Shown here piece after piece: positions 45,610-56,357 of a stretch of DNA of 64,000 nt (position 1 is the first letter of the stretch; every line of letters begins with the position of its first letter). The DNA is from Uloborus plumipes (taxonomy: Eukaryota > Arthropoda > Arachnida > Araneae > Uloboridae): contig JAXGGA010001037.1 in assembly GCA_038373865.1 (NCBI GenBank), forward strand, positions 62,001-126,000. Reading direction: 5' to 3'. The notes under the pieces were generated by a model. That model searched no databases. It saw nothing but the letters and a program-made list of their open reading frames with translations, and was not told the DNA's origin. A program made the position numbers and the translations under genes.

Positions 45610-46322
45610 TAGGGATGCACCGATTAATCGGCCATAATCGGCCACACCGATTAGTAATAATCGGCAAAATTGGGCCAATTAATCGGCTGAAAAAAAACTA
45701 TTTTTCAAATATTATTCTTTAAAGTGTACCTTCACTAAGAAACTATGTGCTCGATTTTATTGACAGTAATAATAATCCTCATAGTTGATATTAAGCTTTT
45801 AATAAATTTATTCTCCTGCTTTGAATTAAATATACACATAGATAATGTTGCAACATTTTTTATATGCGATAGTTCTCTCCTTAGTACTGTGTTAGGTAAC
45901 CTCTAATTTTCAAAGAATGAAGGTCTTGAATTAAATTGCTACTGATAATTAAAATTGAAAATTAAAAGTACTCCTAAATTGTGGAGAGCTCACCACAGAC
46001 CCTCCCCCCTTTTTTTAAAATTTTTATGTCCAATTAATAAAAAAACAATGTAGTAATGTAACATTATTGATAATAATATGTAAATCGGTTCTAAGAAATT
46101 TAATAAAATACTGACATTGTTTTGTGAAAATTTGGAAAATGGAAAAAAAATATCTTCTCAGAAATAAATTACTTACCATTTCTAAACTCGAATTGTATAA
46201 GAGAGAAAAAACAGTGATTGTGAAATCGTAGTATTAAAAACAATCATTCTTACCATTAATCGGCCGATTATCAACAACCGATTAATCGGTAATCGGCCAA
46301 TTTGCTTATCGGTGCATCCCTA
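45610..46322. mobile_element. Non-autonomous hAT element, GGGATGCACCGAT family, copy 2
   Basis: The termini TAGGGATGCACCGATTAATC and ATCGGTGCATCCCTA are intact and a perfect 8-bp duplication AAAACAAC flanks the element (45602-45609, 46323-46330). It lies in the opposite orientation to 3317-4064 and is the better-preserved copy. Sub-terminal AATCGGC and GCCGATTA words are numerous. There is no transposase. It interrupts the TACAGT-rich locus. Confidence 0.95.
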
Positions 46323-46440
46323 AAAACAACATTAATATTTTACAGCGTACACCTGTTCCATCCTACGAAGCAGAAACTTGTTCTCTTATGTTTGCGGAGG
46401 AATCTCTCTCACCAGGAGGATAACTCGCTGAAGTGCGGCT

Positions 46441-46867
46441 CCGGACAGAGATTGGACGTGAACATCTCCTTCTCCTAATCCCATCACAGACGTCTCTCTC
46501 ACTTAACGCGGGAGCTAAATATTGGTTCGCGCAGGGCGGAAGGCACGGGCTTATCAATCGTCTGCCGAAGAGGGGGTGTGCGTGGGAGAGTCTTATTCTT
46601 CGTTTATTGCGGTTCTATAAATCGGTTTTTAAGTGGAAATCTTATTGAGTTGAACGCCAAAAAACCGAACTGATTGGGAGTATGGGTCGGATTTTCAAAT
46701 TGTTCGGATTTTCGAAATGCCGTTTCGGGAAATGGTATGTTATTTAGTCAAATAAAGTGGCTATACAATATGTATGAACATAACATACAATACCGAACAT
46801 AAAACCGCAATATGAAATTAACGGTTTTGATCAACGTACAAAAAAATAACTCTCATTGTTTATTGAA
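46441..46867. other. Unannotated gap
   Basis: A less AT-rich, non-repetitive sequence at 46440-46620 with overlapping antisense frames of 64-71 codons and no family resemblance, then AT-rich DNA. Confidence 0.4.
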
Positions 46868-46875
46868 CATCAAGG

Positions 46876-47139
46876 CAGGGGCGGATACAAGGGAGGGGCG
46901 ATGGGGGCGATTGCCCCTCCTTTGGAGAACTTTTTACAAGTAGTTTTTCGACATTGAAGTTCAAAAAATGCAATTTTATGCGAGTTTTATTGAAGTTGGG
47001 AGTAGGAGGTTTTAGGCTATCCCCCGAAGTATTTCGAAATTGAAGTCTGAAACTTCTACGATCAATATTTATAAGCCAGAATGTGTCGTTAAAATTGACT
47101 AAGATCAATCGCCCCTCCCTAGAAAACTTTCCGCCCTTG
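46876..47139. mobile_element. 264-bp hAT MITE, CAGGGGCGGATAC family, copy 2
   Basis: The left end is CAGGGGCGGATACAAGGGAG, the right end AAAACTTTCCGCCCTTG, and a perfect 8-bp duplication CATCAAGG flanks it (46868-46875, 47140-47147). Sub-terminal GGGGCGAT/ATCGCCCC words and TTTTTCGACATTGAAGTTCA are shared with 55348-55585. There is no coding sequence. Confidence 0.95.
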
Positions 47140-47147
47140 CATCAAGG

Positions 47148-49421
47148 AAAAATGAAAAAAGTTTGCAGTATTGTATGCGCTCTGTTAGAATTATTATATA
47201 ACAATTAAAAAAAGAAAATTGAATGAACCTCTGGAAAATACACTGACTTCACCCTACTAAAGTTGAATTTAATTCTGTGAGGAAAAATGATTCAAGCTCA
47301 TTTTTAAAATTACTGATTTTTGCACGAGAGACGTTTGAAACATGCTTTCAGATTTTTAAAGGATCAGGTTTTTGCCGTTTCCCTGTATTCAGTAGTATAA
47401 TTATTACGAAAAATAACTCCTGAGCTACAAATGTAATCAAAGGATGAAAAACAATAAGGAGTTTTGTCGGACATATTGTCTTCAAGCAAGTTTTATTCTC
47501 GTGTACAATCATATAGGCAATGAATGGATGATTTTCAAAAATTCTGAAAATAGTGTGACCAGGAATAATAACACAAGAACTGCTGACCGACATTTTTTTT
47601 TAATTGTTAAAAGTAATTTTACTAATACATTTCCATTCATATCGAAACAATTACAATATTATATTTTCAAAAGAAAATTCTTGAACAACCAGAAAGTCAC
47701 TTTGCAAGCCGGTTCGAAGCTTTCTCAAATGTACTTAAATTATTTTAAAATGTTATAATATTGCACAAATTAAATTTGCAGCCTTAAAGTATACACACTT
47801 AAAGGTGCAAAAAAATATTGCTTCTCTACAAAAAGAATACGTTTTGGTTTAATACAATGAGTTTTCAAAAAAGCATACCTGATACGTTTATCTTAAGTAA
47901 AAAAAAAAAAAAAAACCTTTAACCTTAAGTATACAGGCTCTGTGTGAGCAAAAAAATGTAATTCTCCTGGCCACGTAGAGACTCAATTTCATTTTTAAAA
48001 TCTCAATTTCATTTTGAATTTTTAAAAATATTTTTATTTTTGAAGAATTTGTGATTAAAAAATGTCAGGTTTTGTAGTATCACCTGTACACATTTCAGCA
48101 AATGTTATCATTATTTGGAGAAAAGAAAGCCATATGTACCATACACCAGGATTTAATTTCTTGCAAAAGAAGTACAGGAGACCCGTAATCTTCAGATGCC
48201 ATTTTCGTAGTTAAATAGCCTGAATTCCCGTCAAATGTGCAAAAATTCATCTGAATTTGAGAACAAGTGCAGGAACTGAGCTCTGGCCGGGCTCCCACGA
48301 AAATTAAGCCCAGATATTCTCACTAACAGGGTTCTCGATAAAGCGAGATCTGGAGAATCTAGCATTTAAACGATATTTTATACAAAACAAATTTCGATGT
48401 TTTCTTTTCTAGCGATTTTCTACTGCTTGTTAAAGGAAATCGTTGTAATCTCTTTTTGCATTAAGATTTTTTGGAATTCAATTTTTAAAAATCTCACTCT
48501 AATTTCAATACAGGAGGATATTTTATCGCCAATTTTATTTCCCTAATGGGAACCCCGCGACACTAATATCAATGGAAGGATATGCTAAATATTTTTAATT
48601 TGATATGATAGGTAAATCTGCAGCATTTTATTGATCTGAACTACGCTAGAACTCAACAATTACATTCTTCGTCAAACAATCAAGCCGACACCTCTTCTGA
48701 ACTATTTCGCACCACATACTTTGCATCAAAAATTCAGCTACCCACGACACAAAAGTGTCCTCTACATATAACCCATCCCTGGTAATTGATCGTAAAACAC
48801 TTCCCCACCGAACAAGTGGCATCATTGCATAGAGAGCGAGCGCGACAAAACACCCACGGTGCAGCCGATAAGTGAATTATCGGACGACGTTACGGGGTAC
48901 CGCTGACACACGCATTTTCGCACGATCCTGGTGTAAAAAGCCCTCTTCCCACATCCCTCTAGGGTCCTGTGCAACAGCCCTGGACCGATATCGGCACACA
49001 CCTCAAAAACCGAGCTATCAGATTAGGAGCAGGAGTCATCGTTCACCGAAGAATCAGTTGACGCGTCTGTGGGTGCAAATGGAATTAAAGATTCGCTTAT
49101 TATGGTGGGTTATTGATGGAAGTGGATGAGGGATGCGTTATTGCCCGATTATACCTTGCTTTTGCAGCGACGGGGGGTCCCTGGTGGCTCGGGGAGGGTG
49201 TGGATGATTTGGTTACAGCGCTGATCTGCAAAATATTCGGTTCAAAGTTATTTTGTGTCACTCAGCACTGTTATTTATAGTTAGGGTTGTTGTTTTCTGA
49301 AATGTTGATGCTTCCTTCTGTTTCATGCAATCAGGACGTGAACATTAGCGTGCTTAAGAATTTTTTTTAAATTTTTGATATTTTATAAACTTACTAGTGG
49401 ATATGCCAGGCGTCGAGGTGG
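47148..49421. other. Long stretch without recognisable genes
   Basis: The 104-codon frame at 47444-47758 (plus) and its antisense partner have no family resemblance. At 48840-49200 lies a less AT-rich, non-repetitive island (GGTACCGCTGACACACGC, ACCGATATCGGCACACACC) that might be non-coding regulatory DNA of the presumed Tbx20 intron. That is only a composition-based suggestion. Confidence 0.35.
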
Positions 49422-49425
49422 TTAA

Positions 49426-49804
49426 CCCTTTGATGGTTATGAACGAGTTCAGCTCGCAATCGAATCGTGCTTCACAGTGCGCGCAAACGAGTTCCGCTCG
49501 GGAGCAAGATTTTGACCGAAATGGTTAGTAACGAGCACTACTCGCGTAGTGAAATTTTTCCCCAATAAGCGTTGACGAGCTGACTTCGTTCGCAATTATT
49601 ATTCTGCACTGATGTACTATCTTGTAAATACTTTAAGACATTTTTAAAACGCGCGAAGCGAACTATCGGCGGCATCGCCAGAGAAAGGTGACATTTTCGG
49701 AAGAACGGCGGAGGAAAACAGCTGCCACTTTCGACTACTATTTACTCCTAATGCTAGGCGAATTAAGTAAACGGAAGCTGCTCATTTCCATAACCGTCAA
49801 AGGG
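49426..49804. mobile_element. 379-bp piggyBac-type MITE, CCCTTTGATGGTTATG ends
   Basis: TTAA (49422-49425, 49805-49808) brackets CCCTTTGATGGTTATGAACG and the mirrored CATAACCGTCAAAGGG. The interior is less AT-rich and has repeated GACGAG/GAGTTC/GCTCG words (GAACGAGTTCAGCTCGCAAT, ACGAGTTCCGCTCGGGAG). There is no coding sequence. It is a different family from the CCCATTAATGCC copies but has the same target and end rule. Confidence 0.93.
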
Positions 49805-49808
49805 TTAA

Positions 49809-50571
49809 AATGCAACATGCGAAATCCAATCCCCAGCAGTATTATATATTGTAAGCGGCTCTAATATATTGAAGACTGAATACTCACGAAAGAAACATTT
49901 CTTAACTATTTGAATTGAGAGAAGCCTCAGAAAACCACGCGAAGCAAAGAAAATATCAAACGCAAAATTAGCTATCGAAGGGGAGTTGAGATGAAGCACT
50001 AAATAAGGGTTTTAATGGAGGAAAGCCTTTAAAAAATTAGAGATTTTATGTGGAAGTCTCAATTAAAATTGGAATTAAAAAAGAACTATCTGTCAGATTT
50101 TTTTCTAATTGGTCTCTTGATTTGCGCAGTGAGGACACAAACACACTGTGAAATTTTTAGCGAAATAGGGTAGTTTTTGACTCTATAAAGGACATACATG
50201 GGTACATACATAGGTACTGTCTAAAATTTTTTCGTGCGACCTCCGCCGTATCTGCGCACGCGCCAAGTCTCTTCGGACTTTCTCGAAATAGGGGGAAAGG
50301 CAACGAGGAAGCAGTAAGCGAACAAAAGCTGAAGGCATCGGGTAGTCATCGGGTATCTCCCCTTTTCAGATGGAAGCGTCCGTGGCTCCCAGGCGCACAA
50401 TACGCAAACAGACAGTACAAGGTACATACATATATACATACATTCATTTACATATATAGATAGCAACGAAATAATAGAATTATGGGACTTTTTCTCTCTC
50501 TCCCACTAAGTGGTAGTGTGCTTTGAGGAATCAGGAAAACTAAAGTCACTGAGATACAACGCTAAATGGGA
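49809..50571. other. Unannotated stretch
   Basis: An 81-codon minus-strand frame at 50221-50466 shows no domain. ATACATACATATATACATACA-like microsatellite sequence lies near 50422-50445. No element ends were found. Confidence 0.4.
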
Positions 50572-50579
50572 GCTACGAT

Positions 50580-51166
50580 CAGTGGTCGGAAGTAGCGCGC
50601 TACAAGTAGCGAAACTACTGTAGTAGCTACATTTTTTAGTAGTTTGTAGTGTAGCGCACTACTTTTTAAAAAAAGTAGAGTAGCGAGTAGCGCGATACAA
50701 AAAAATAGTAGTTTGTAGCGATTTCTGGAAACTACTTTAAATTGAATAAATAAATAAATAAATGAAAAAAAAAAGAGAACGAAGGAAAAAAACAAGGTGG
50801 TTCTTGTGGCGAATATTCGTAAAAATTATAAAAATATCTAAAAAGGACAAATTTTAGCAAAAAAAAAGGAACAAAAAGGAAAAGTAACAAATAAGTTCAA
50901 AAACAATTCCTATTTCTATTCCATATTCGAATGAGGTAATTTTTTAATCTAAACCACTTTTCGAATTTTTTCGGTCGATCCTCAAACGATGTATTCTTGT
51001 TATTTATTTATTTTTTAAAAAGTAGCGAAGTAGCAACTACATTTCAAAAGTAGTGTAGCTCGCTACATTTAAAAAAAAGTAGTTGTAGCTGTAGTTAACT
51101 ACATTTATAAGAAAGTAGTTGTAGTTGTAGTTCGCTACAAAAAATATGTAGTTTTTCCAACCACTG
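50580..51166. mobile_element. 587-bp hAT MITE, CAGTGGTCGG family, copy 1
   Basis: It starts CAGTGGTCGGAAGTAGCGCG and ends ATGTAGTTTTTCCAACCACTG, with a perfect 8-bp duplication GCTACGAT (50572-50579, 51167-51174). Many GTAGC, CTACTTTTT and AACTAC words crowd both sub-terminal regions. The middle carries AAACAAGGTGGTTCTTGTGG and TTTTTTCGGTCGATCCTCAA, shared with the inverted copy at 58363-58950. There is no transposase. Confidence 0.96.
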
Positions 51167-51174
51167 GCTACGAT

Positions 51175-51960
51175 ACATCAAGCTGTTTTTCAAAAAAAAA
51201 AAACGAAGCTTACGCAAAATGATTCTAAAACCCTTCATCAGAGCAGAATTTTTTTCAATTTCAACCGTCCGAATTGATTGAACTCATTTTTATTTGAAGA
51301 TATGGCAAAATCGTATCGATTTCTCTCTTTTTTTTTTCACTTGAAGACTTCTCAATAATTTCACCAGAAAGGGTAGCTCCGCTTTAGCCGCGGTTTGGGT
51401 TTGATAACAGCTTTTTAGCATCACTTTATCTCGTTGTAGCATCTAAAAAAGATTCTCAATTCAAACACAAAAAATCAAAACTAATATTACGATACAGGCG
51501 TATGACATGGTGCTTGTAAAATACATTTCGACAATACACAGTACAAAGTTTGCGATTATTACAACACTGGTTCGATATTACACGGTACAAAACTGGAAAT
51601 CACAGTTTTGATAAAACACGATTTTTAAAAAGTTAAATTTGAATTTCGTTCAATACACTGTTAAGAAATTGCATCATATTACTAACTCAAAAAATTTTTC
51701 TACTAGCGCCCAAAGCTGCCGAAAACTAGTGGTATAGTATCTTAGAAGTGTTTCATAAGTGCTGGAAACAGTTTGCTACTAAGTTCCAAAAGAGGGGAAG
51801 CATTTCAGTGTTCAAAATGTTTCCAAATGCGTTCTCAGAAGTTTGCTGGACCAAATAAGTGTTTTGAAAACTTCATTGCTCCTAAGTGTTCTACAAAAAG
51901 GTAAAATGTGTCTGTGCTTAACAAGCGCTCAGAACGTGTTTGAATATTTCTATCTAGATA
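51175..51960. other. Unannotated stretch
   Basis: AT-rich sequence without recognisable gene or repeat. It contains a run of AGTGTTTCATAAGTGCTGGA and AAGTGTTTTGAAAAC-like words near 51747-51877 that could be an old tandem repeat, but the match is weak. Confidence 0.35.
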
Positions 51961-51962
51961 TA

Positions 51963-52348
51963 CACTGAAGTGACAAAAGTCATGGGATACCTCTTAATAT
52001 CGTGTCGGCCCTCCTTTTGCCAGGCGAAGTGCAACAACTCGACGTGGCATGGACTCAACAAGTCGTTGGAAGTCTTCTGCAGGAATATTTGAGTCATGCT
52101 GTCTCGATAGACGTCCATAATTGTGAAAGCGTTGATGGGGCAGGATTTTGGGCACGAACAGACCTCTCGATGGTGTCCCATAAATGCTCAATGGGATTCA
52201 TGTCGGGCGATCTAGGTGGCCAAATCATTCGTTGGAATTGTCCAGAATTTTCTTCAAACCAATTGCAAACAGTTGTGGCCCGGTGACATGGCGCATTGTC
52301 ATCCATAAAAATCCCATCGTTGTTTGGGTACATGAAGTCCATGAATGG
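51963..52348 (-). pseudogene. C-terminal fragment of a Tc1-like DDE transposase with its 3' terminal repeat
   Basis: On the minus strand the piece encodes PNNDGIFMDDNAPCHRA, then WPPRSPDMNPIEHLW, the second aspartate and the glutamate of a Tc1/mariner DDE catalytic core. I count 36 residues between them, longer than the classic 34. After LWTSIETA the frame hits a stop and shifts by one base to NIPAEDFQRLVESM and RRVVALRLAKGG, so the gene is broken. The 3' end of the element is the terminal repeat CACTGAAGTGACAAAAGTCA next to TA (51961-51962). The rest of the transposase should lie above 52348 but a Helitron begins there, and Tc1 sequence does not resume after it. Confidence 0.9.
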
Positions 52349-52841
52349 CTATATATAAAAATGGATGTATGTATGCTTATTCCTGATACAAATCCAGTTT
52401 TCTTCGGCTTTTCACCAAACTTGGTACAGAGGTTCTTCGATGCATTAGAATTCACATAGGTAGGGTTTTGAAATGTTAAAAAAATCCGGAAAGCTCAAAA
52501 TTCAAATTTTTTGTCTCAAAATGACCATTTTCTTTCAATTCTGAATATATAGAATAATAGTAGAAAGCATACGAATTGATAAAATTTAACATATTTAAAT
52601 ATGAGTATTTTCCAACAAAGATTACGGTTAACGATGAATTATCAGTTTAAGGCTCACCTGTTTCATTTTAGCATGAAATAAGTTAAAAACAATACTAATT
52701 AATATTCTAATAACCTTGGAACATTGCCACGAATATTGTACATTGCAGAAAAATTGGAGGTTCCAACAGATATTTAATTCTAATTGTTGTTGAGCTATGC
52801 TGTTTTTATAAGCACCCGGGCAACGCCGGGTAATAATCTAG
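52349..52841 (+). mobile_element. Non-autonomous Helitron, copy 2
   Basis: It starts CTATATATAAAAATGGATGT (the first T of the expected TC seems lost). It ends with a perfect hairpin CCCGGGCAACGCCGGG and TAATAATCTAG before a T, the normal Helitron 3' end and target. The interior CTTTTCACCAAACTTGGTAC, CACCTGTTTCATTTTAGCAT and GAATTGATAAAATTTA blocks match 4576-5250 and 56583-57330. It interrupts or abuts the Tc1-like fragment. Confidence 0.85.
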
Positions 52842-53337
52842 TTGTGTATAAATAACAAAAAAAGTAATTTTAGTTGTTAGCAATTTCTGCAGATGTTGAT
52901 CATTTCCTTCTTCGGCGCTTTCATCTGCAGCTATTTTGTGAGGTAGGTTCATCTCATCTTTGTCCACGCAGCAGACCTCTGGGTCTGCCTCGAATACCAA
53001 ATTTTCCGGAGTAAATTATCTCCATCGGCGATCTGATCTTTCGCCACTACCTCCAGAGAGAGGCAAAGCACCACCCCCCCACCCCCTCCCAATAAAAAAC
53101 GATGAAATAAGAAACCATCTCTCTCTCTCCCTCTTTCTGGTAAGTGGCAAAAACATCGGTTTTCCCCTTTTGCCCAAATTAAGCCGAGTACATCACAATC
53201 GGCGGTCTGGCAAATAGTTGGCTCTCCCTTCCCACGCGTTATGGGAATGTGATAAGGGAATTACCCCCGGGAATCGGGTCCCCCAGCGCGCGGAGAACAC
53301 TTTGACGGAAATGTTTTTGTGCTACCGTGGGCTTGTA
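52842..53337. other. Unannotated stretch, less AT-rich
   Basis: No gene is recognised. Features visible are TCTCTCTCTCCCTC simple sequence near 53119 and a GC-rich patch at 53220-53300 (GGGAATCGGGTCCCCCAGCG). The frames at 52806-53217 lack family resemblance. It could be non-coding DNA of the Tbx20 locus. Confidence 0.35.
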
Positions 53338-53750
53338 ATTGCGTAATTTACTTTTGCTCCCTCCGCATCCCCCTTCTTGACCCTGGAATAATTCGGTGCT
53401 CAAACAAGAAGTCCGATCAAATGTGCCGATTTTATTTGCCTTGTGGTAACGTCGAAATTATTTCTGATTGAGTTTGGATTTGGAAATTTTCTGTTGTATG
53501 TCTTTTTATATTTTAATGAGTTGTGTAATATATTTATTGCTTATCATTGATCTGCACACTTTTGAGTAAAAAAACCCCCCACATAATGTGAGGCTGTAAG
53601 CTTAAAATTGCTTAAATTATTTTTGCTCTGTTACCCGTTTTTATCCTGGAATAATCCTGTACTCAAACAAGAAGTCCAACCAAATTTACGGATTTTCTTT
53701 TTCTTCTGAAAACACAGAACTTACTTCTGATTATGTTTGGCGATAAATGT
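53338..53750. repeat. Diverged two-copy tandem duplication, about 271 bp apart
   Basis: The left block, 53338-53475 (TTTTGCTCCCTC, CCTGGAATAATTCGGTGCTC, AAACAAGAAGTCCGATCAAA, TTATTTCTGATTGAGTTTGG), recurs at 53609-53730 (TTTTGCTCTGTT, CCTGGAATAATCCTGTACTC, AAACAAGAAGTCCAACCAAA, CTTACTTCTGATTATGTTTG). The copies have diverged by many substitutions, so the duplication is old. Confidence 0.82.
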
Positions 53751-54815
53751 TTTTGTTGTATGCTATTAGTTGTGCAACATGTTTATTGTTTGTCATATTT
53801 ACTGCTGTTGTATATTTATTGTTCATTGCCCGGCTCACTGCCCTGGGCAGTAATGTGGTGCAAAATTTCTAAGGTGAAATTTTTCTGATTCCTACCCTCC
53901 CATTTGTTTCTAATGCAATAGAAAATAATTCATTTCTTTTACAATGCAATGGAGTATTCTTTCTATGCAGTACAAATCAACTTTGGTTTTTAGTTTTAAA
54001 ACATAATTTAAAAATTTCGTTAAAAAAATGAGTGATATAAATCATAAAAGAAAAAAACTTTCTTTTATTTTTGAACTATGATAAAAAATAAATTCTTACA
54101 TTATTGTGCTTTTCATAATTCAATTACGTGTTTGTATTACTAATTTATTAGGTTTGTTAATACAAAGAATTTGTTCAATTATTTATGATTGAATATTTTC
54201 CACCAACAATCCGATTTAAAAAAAAAAAGGGGGGGGTGGCACATTGGAGTGGTACGATACGAGAATAGCCGACTTTCGAGTCTGGACCACCTCTGAAAAA
54301 TTCCTACGCGCGCCACTGGTTGAAAGACCCTTATACAAAACACTCTCTCCCTTCACTACAAAATTTCGTGACATTTACCACGATATTAGAAAGAAACTAC
54401 AAATGTTTGATCTCGATATCGGAGTCATTACGCAGTCTCCCCCCCCCCCCATCACTTCCACCTGTTGATAGTGCGCGTGATATCTGGAGAAATCGCGCGT
54501 TTTTCCCATGTTTTCCGCGGTTCCTCGACGCGCTGACGGGCGCCAAGCTACGATCCTGACGCGGATAAGGACGGTGCCTTATCAACAAGTGGCAAGGAAA
54601 GTGGGCATAAAAAATAGGGCTTCAACAAGTGGCGTCAAGCGATGAGCCTGTCGACGGCTCACAACAAAGAAGCCCTTTTGCTCTGGTATCGTTTTTTTTT
54701 ATGTCTCTCTCCAGCGATTTATGCCTTTTTAAAGGATTGTTTTTAAGGAATAGAGCAGGGGTGGTCCATCTTTTTGGGAAGGGTGCATCTTTCTGGGGAT
54801 AAAGTTCTGTGTGTC
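53751..54815. other. Unannotated stretch with a GC-richer island
   Basis: The 53880-54220 part is very AT-rich. A less AT-rich part at 54240-54680 contains GCGCGTGATATCTGG, TTCCGCGGTTCCTCGACG and CTGACGGGCGCC words and several overlapping frames (74, 79 and 63 codons) with no family resemblance. It could be non-coding regulatory DNA; I have no positive evidence. Confidence 0.35.
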
Positions 54816-54874
54816 ACTTAGGGGCTGTTTGTAAATGATGTCACACCCCCTCCCCAGATTTATGACCCCTCCTC

Positions 54875-55172
54875 CAGGAGTGCCCCGATGGGAGGTCACG
54901 GGAGGTCACTGTGACCTCCCAATAACTTCCGTATTCGGCACATTTTGCTGACGATTCGGCAATTTGAAGACAATTTTGCAACATTGAGATTATCTGTTGT
55001 TTTAAGTTTTGAGAATTGTTTTTTAAAAGATGCCTGATGTTTTTTCTCACGAAATGTTATGCATGTACGACATGGGTGCATGCATGTATTTTATATTTCT
55101 CTAAAATTGGAGCTTCATTTGGCAAATTGATAATTGCCCTTCTCCCAAACATTTTAGTTCGGGGCGCCCCTG
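54875..55172. mobile_element. 298-bp hAT MITE, CAGGGGCGCC family, copy 1
   Basis: It starts CAGGAGTGCCCCGATGGGAG, ends TAGTTCGGGGCGCCCCTG, and has a perfect 8-bp duplication CCCTCCTC (54867-54874, 55173-55180). A self-complementary GGAGGTCACTGTGACCTCC follows the left end. This is the reference copy: 26167-26608, 28849-31925, 38413-38500 and 13455-13830 are relatives in various states of decay. Confidence 0.95.
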
Positions 55173-55347
55173 CCCTCCTCCCTTTTCACAAAGTGGCACA
55201 CTTCACTCTTCCCCCTTTGTCCCCTGTCACACTCGTTTTCACAAATTTTCTTACGTAAGAATGCGTGATGTCACACTTATTGTTTTCGCCTCCCTCCCCT
55301 TCGTCACAATTTCGTGACTACCCTCAAAGAGTGACGTCATTTACGGA

Positions 55348-55585
55348 CAGGGACGGATACTTGAGGGACTCACCATCTGAAAATTTTCAATATCGAAGTT
55401 CAAAAAAGGCATTTTTTGACTACTTTCCTGCTAGCAGAAGGGAGGTTTATTGCTCTCCATAGGATTCGGTTCGGAATTGAAGTTCAAAACATTTGAGGAC
55501 AATATTTGTAAATCAAGTTGTGTAGTAAAGGGTATGTAATAAAATCAATCGACCCTCCCTTTAAACATTTCTAGATCCTTCCATG
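55348..55585. mobile_element. 238-bp hAT MITE, CAGGGGCGGATAC family, copy 3
   Basis: It starts CAGGGACGGATACTTGAGGG, ends TCTAGATCCTTCCATG, and is bracketed by a perfect 8-bp duplication TTTACGGA (55340-55347, 55586-55593). It is inserted in the right terminal repeat of the element 54820-55601. The shared interior words ATATCGAAGTTCAAAAAA and AATCAATCGACCCTCCCTTT place it in the family. Confidence 0.93.
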
Positions 55586-55601
55586 TTTACGGAACCCCTT
55601 A

Positions 55602-56357
55602 CAATTTTTCAGCACACTGAAAAATATAAAAAAGTGTACGAAAACTTTATGAGCTCATTCAAGAGCGCCTGTAAATTTTTAGGAAGGTGGAATCAACAAT
55701 TGCCGAATGAAACTCCAGATTTGGCGAATGATGAAATACGGAGATGGGTTTTAACAACATTTAAGTTTAAAAAAAAATTGAAAAAGTATTGTAACTATCA
55801 CTGAGATTAGCCATAATAAATAGTTTGTAGTGTGTCTAGTACATGTTATTCGAAGGTTACGTTAGTCACACTCCATCTTGAGTAAAAGTGACACTTAAGA
55901 CTAAAAAAAACTAAGATTTAATAAATGTGTTTCATGTTTTTTAAAGCCAACTTTACACATTTTTCAAATATATCATCCAATTTTTAACACTTGCATAACT
56001 TTGAGAAATTTTTGCCTCACAACATGAGCATTAACTTTCAGGGTTGCAAAAATGTTACGTTAGTCACACTGCTATTTTGGTTGAAAAAATATCTACTGTC
56101 AGTCATTTTGTTTTAAATTCTTAGCAGAAATGATACATAGATACCAGGTACATTGTAAATCCACCAGCATAACTAAAAAATATTTTTTATCCTTTCAGTT
56201 ACTAGTAAAAACAGTTACAAAATCAGCTCTGAATGTTACGTTAGTCACTATGGAATGACTCATAACGTACATAAGTGCGTCAAATGAATAGGGACATTAG
56301 CAGCCGTTTATCCAGCGAGGGTCATTAGGGCTAGGACAATTCTTAAGAGACCAAATA
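55602..56357. repeat. Stretch with three TTACGTTAGTCAC direct repeats
   Basis: GTTACGTTAGTCAC occurs at about 55856, 56052 and 56237, spaced roughly 190 bp, each preceded by diverged sequence. Directly after the third, TATGGAATGACTC resembles the inner-to-outer end of the giant palindromes (ATGGAATGACCC), so 55850-56270 may be the remains of a related element. No coding sequence is convincing; the 73-codon frame at 55583-55804 overlaps a MITE end. Confidence 0.5.

Larger units (their letters stand above)
44830..46440. repeat. Composite TACAGT-repeat locus with duplicated borders
   Basis: The left border (44826-44897: CAGCAGAAACCGGACTTATT, GAGAAATCTCTCTTTCTCAG, AGGATAACTCGCTGAAGT) recurs diverged at the right border (46360-46437: GAAGCAGAAACTTGTTCTC, GAGGAATCTCTCTCACCAG, AGGATAACTCGCTGAAGT). 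Between them lie TACAGT-rich sequence, the 67-bp minisatellite and a nested hAT element. It may be an element that expanded internally between direct repeats of about 75 bp, or an old tandem duplication that was later invaded. Confidence 0.6.
54820..55601. mobile_element. Element with GGGGCTGTTTGTAAATGA end, carrying two nested hAT MITEs
   Basis: AGGGGCTGTTTGTAAATGAT plus GTCACAC at the left mirrors TGACGTCATTTACGGA and ACCCCTTA at the right, once the MITE 55348-55585 and its duplication are taken out. A second MITE, 54875-55172, lies just inside the left end. Between them is about 165 bp of the host element (55181-55347). No transposase is present, and I could not settle the target duplication. 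Confidence 0.7.
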
